Shown piece after piece: positions 62,025 through 64,000 of a stretch of 64,000 nucleotides of DNA (its first letter is position 1; each line of letters begins with the position of its first letter). Below the pieces are notes generated by a model. That model saw nothing but the letters and a program-made list of their open reading frames with translations. It searched no databases and was not told the origin of the DNA. This DNA is from Caenispirillum bisanense (GTDB lineage: Bacteria > Pseudomonadota > Alphaproteobacteria > Rhodospirillales > Rhodospirillaceae): the NCBI RefSeq assembly GCF_039523075.1, contig NZ_BAAAEP010000004.1:1-64000 (forward strand), read 5' to 3'. The position numbers and the translations under genes were made by a program.

Positions 62025-63527
62025 TCAATCCTCCAGGTAACGGCCGCGCAGGTGGTCGATGAAGGCCTTGGTGCCGAGCGGTTCGCCGGTCGCCTCGACG
62101 ATCATCTCGTGGGTGGACAGGCGCGAGCCGTGGCGGTGGACGTTCTGCCGCAGCCAGCCGAGCAGCGGCCGGAAGTCGCCGCCGGCGATGCCGGGCATCA
62201 GGTCCGGCAGCTGGTCGCAGGCGGCGCGGAACAGCTGCGCCGCCGTCAGGGCGCCCAGGGTGTAGGTGGGGAAATAGCCGAAGGCGCCGTCGTACCAGTG
62301 GATGTCCTGCAGCACGCCGCGGGCATGGTCGGGCGGCGTGATGCCGAGCAGCCGCTGCATGCCCTCGCCCCAGGCGCCGGGCAGGTCGTCCACCTGCAGC
62401 TGGCCGTCGATCAGCGCCCGTTCCAGGTGGTAGCGCAGGATGACGTGGGCCGGGTACGTCACCTCGTCGGCATCGACGCGGATGAAGCCGGGCTCGACGC
62501 GGGTATAGAGGCGATAGAGCGACTCCGCCTCCCAGTCCTGGCCGCCGCCGCCGAAGATCACCCGCAGGTGCGGCGCCGCGAAGGTGAGGAAGGCGCGCGA
62601 GCGGCAGGCCAGCATCTCCATCAGCAGCGACTGGCTTTCGTGCATGCTCATGCCGCGCGCCTGCCCCACCGGCTGACGCCGCCACTCCGCCGGCAGGCCG
62701 AGTTCATAGAGGGCGTGGCCGGTCTCGTGCAGCACGCCCATGAGGGCGCGGCTGAAATCCTCCTCCTCGTAGCGGGTGGTCAGGCGCACATCGTCGGTGG
62801 CGCCGCCGCAGAACGGGTGGGCGGAGACGTCGAGCCGGCCGCGGTTGAAGTCGAAGCCGAGGGTCTGCATGAACAGCATCCCCGCCTCGCGCTGTTTGTC
62901 CACCGGGAAGGGGCCCTGCGGCAGGCGCGGCGCCGGGCGGCGGCGCTGCATCTCCAGCACCTCGCCCAGCAGGTTGGGCAGCACCGATTCGAGGTCGCCG
63001 AACAGCAGGTCGATGTCTTCCGCCCGCCCGTCCGGCTCGTACTGGTCGAGCAGGGCGTCGTAGGGGTCGGTGCCGAGCGCCTCGGCCTTGGCCTGCGCCG
63101 TCTCGCGGGTGAGGTCGAGCACCAGCTTCAGCTTGGGTGCCACCGCCGCGAAGTCGGACGCCTTGCGGGCCTTGCGCCAGGTCATCTCGCACGACGACGA
63201 GGCGCGCGACAGCGCCTCCACCAGGTGGCCGGGCACGGCGGCGGCGTGGACGTAGGCGCGGCGCATCTCGCGCAGGTTGGCGCGCTGCCACTCGCTCAGC
63301 CGGCCGGCCTCGGCGTCGGCCTCGGCCAGCCAGTCGGCGACGCGCGGGTCGGTGGTGAGGTCATGGGCGAGCGCGGCCAGGGTTGCCAGCTGCTCGGCAC
63401 GGGCCTCGGCGCCGCCCTCCGGCATCATGGTCGCCGCATCCCAGTGCAGGATGCCGGCGGCGCCGTTGATGTCGGCGATGCGGGCGAAGTGTTTCTCCAG
63501 GTTGGCGCAGGCGGTGACTTCGGCCAT
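62025..63527 (-). CDS. metal-dependent carboxypeptidase, M32 family
   Basis: A 500-residue cytoplasmic peptidase of the Taq carboxypeptidase family. The zinc motif HETGH is in VLHETGHALYELG near residue 280, followed by the family signatures GQARGMSMHESQSLLMEMLACRSR, where the Glu is the third zinc ligand, and VEPGFIRVDADEVTYPAHVILRY. The N-terminal helices (LEKHFARIADINGAAGILHW then DAATMMP) cap the active cleft. Length matches the family. It is divergent from elbB. Confidence 0.95.
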   Translation of the reverse strand: MAEVTACANLEKHFARIADINGAAGILHWDAATMMPEGGAEARAEQLATLAALAHDLTTDPRVADWLAEADAEAGRLSEWQRANLREMRRAYVHAAAVPGHLVEALSRASSSCEMTWRKARKASDFAAVAPKLKLVLDLTRETAQAKAEALGTDPYDALLDQYEPDGRAEDIDLLFGDLESVLPNLLGEVLEMQRRRPAPRLPQGPFPVDKQREAGMLFMQTLGFDFNRGRLDVSAHPFCGGATDDVRLTTRYEEEDFSRALMGVLHETGHALYELGLPAEWRRQPVGQARGMSMHESQSLLMEMLACRSRAFLTFAAPHLRVIFGGGGQDWEAESLYRLYTRVEPGFIRVDADEVTYPAHVILRYHLERALIDGQLQVDDLPGAWGEGMQRLLGITPPDHARGVLQDIHWYDGAFGYFPTYTLGALTAAQLFRAACDQLPDLMPGIAGGDFRPLLGWLRQNVHRHGSRLSTHEMIVEATGEPLGTKAFIDHLRGRYLED

Positions 63528-63612
63528 GATTTCCTCGAACCGGGGGCGTCCGCGCACTGTAAGCACCGGAGCGCCCCGCAAACAACCACATGCAGGAGGA
63601 GGACAGCAGGTC

Positions 63613-64000
63613 ATGGCCGACAAGCCGAAGGTTGCCGTGGTGCTCTCGGGATGCGGGGTCTACGACGGGGCGGAGATCCACGAGGCGGTGCTGACCCTGC
63701 TGGCGCTGGATCGTCAGGGGGCGGAGGTTGCCTGTTTTGCCCCCAATGTCCCACAGGCCCACGTCATCAACCACCTGACCGGCCAGCCGGCCGAGGGCGA
63801 GAGCCGCAACGTGCTGGTGGAGTCGGCGCGCATCGCCCGCGGCGCCATCCGCGACCTGGCCGAGTACCGCGCCGCCGACTTCGATGCCCTGGTCTTCCCC
63901 GGCGGCTTCGGCGCCGCCAAGAACCTGTCCACCTTCGCCTTCGCCGGTGCCGACATGGAAGTGGAGGCCGAGGTGGAACGGGCGGTGCGCGACACCTGCG
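63613..64000 (+). CDS. elbB: isoprenoid biosynthesis glyoxalase ElbB, 3' end outside window
   Basis: The first 129 residues of a DJ-1/PfpI-superfamily protein. VAVVLSGCGVYDGAEIHEAV, VACFAPNVPQAHVINHLTGQ and DALVFPGGFGAAKNLSTFAFAG match ElbB (also called YhbL/EngA lambda-factor-like), a glyoxalase-type protein first connected with isoprenoid synthesis. The catalytic Cys is expected further downstream. The ATG at 63613 has AGGAGGAGGACAGCAGG before it. It is cut off by the window end. Confidence 0.93.
   Translation, partial: MADKPKVAVVLSGCGVYDGAEIHEAVLTLLALDRQGAEVACFAPNVPQAHVINHLTGQPAEGESRNVLVESARIARGAIRDLAEYRAADFDALVFPGGFGAAKNLSTFAFAGADMEVEAEVERAVRDTC

Overview
This is a very GC-rich (roughly 70 percent) stretch of an alphaproteobacterial chromosome, most likely from the Rhodospirillales. 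Evidence for this is the gene content (queF, hemY, mitofilin-like protein, DUF6489, NDUFS6-type zinc finger, HemJ rather than HemG/HemY oxidase), perfect TGTTTCACGTGAAACA parS sites, GANTC (CcrM) clustering, and the gene order rho-hemJ-hemH-hemE | origin | ppsR-maf-aroE-coaE-dnaQ. That order is the known Caulobacter/Rickettsia origin arrangement. The genus cannot be named from sequence alone. I see no insertion sequence, prophage or CRISPR. A run of ten Ns at 41529-41538 inside ribA marks a scaffold join.

Layout. 1-7 kb: a 5'-truncated gamma-glutamyltransferase-like gene, a coiled-coil protein, a LysE exporter, polA, a zinc-finger protein, an ABC ATPase and a lipoprotein-type hydrolase. 8-9 kb: tRNA-Arg(CCG) with its own promoter and terminator, followed by a HigBA-type toxin-antitoxin pair. 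9-12 kb: sugar-nucleotide epimerase, gpsA, an intergenic repeat cluster and queF. 12-17.6 kb: hemY, an in-frame hemD-mitofilin fusion and hemC, with tsaD divergent. 17.6-24.8 kb: an overlapping block mnmE-mnmG-rsmG-parA-parB, with parS sites in and beside rsmG and a ParB carrying a long acidic repeat tail. 24.8-30.4 kb: a MITE-like inverted-repeat element, a ferredoxin, a DUF6489 protein, a YyaL-type thioredoxin-domain protein, ogt, a quinone oxidoreductase, another parS and a DUF305 protein.

30.4-38.8 kb is the origin core. rho, hemJ, hemH and hemE read leftward; a 456-bp non-coding region follows with two perfect DnaA boxes, eight GANTC sites and a near-perfect parS; then ppsR, maf, aroE, coaE and dnaQ read rightward in a tightly overlapping operon. 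38.8-48 kb: nudC and an OmpR-type regulator, gapped ribA, rmuC, a DUF4139 protein, mgtE behind an M-box-like leader, nth and a second toxin-antitoxin pair. 48-53.5 kb: phoU, phoR, maeB and a stress-type protein. 53.6-64 kb: mutS, an Ala-rich protein, an L,D-transpeptidase-like protein, an ankyrin protein, cobK-cbiD, a Bcr/CflA exporter, an M32 carboxypeptidase and the start of elbB.

The main themes are chromosome replication and segregation (oriC, parS, ParAB, polA, dnaQ, mutS) interleaved with haem synthesis (hemC, hemD, hemY, hemJ, hemH, hemE) and tRNA modification (mnmE, mnmG, tsaD, queF). The items most worth a second look are the ParB acidic repeat tail, the HemD-Mic60 fusion with a strong internal start, the origin with dense GANTC, the M-box-like mgtE leader and the two intergenic repeat elements.
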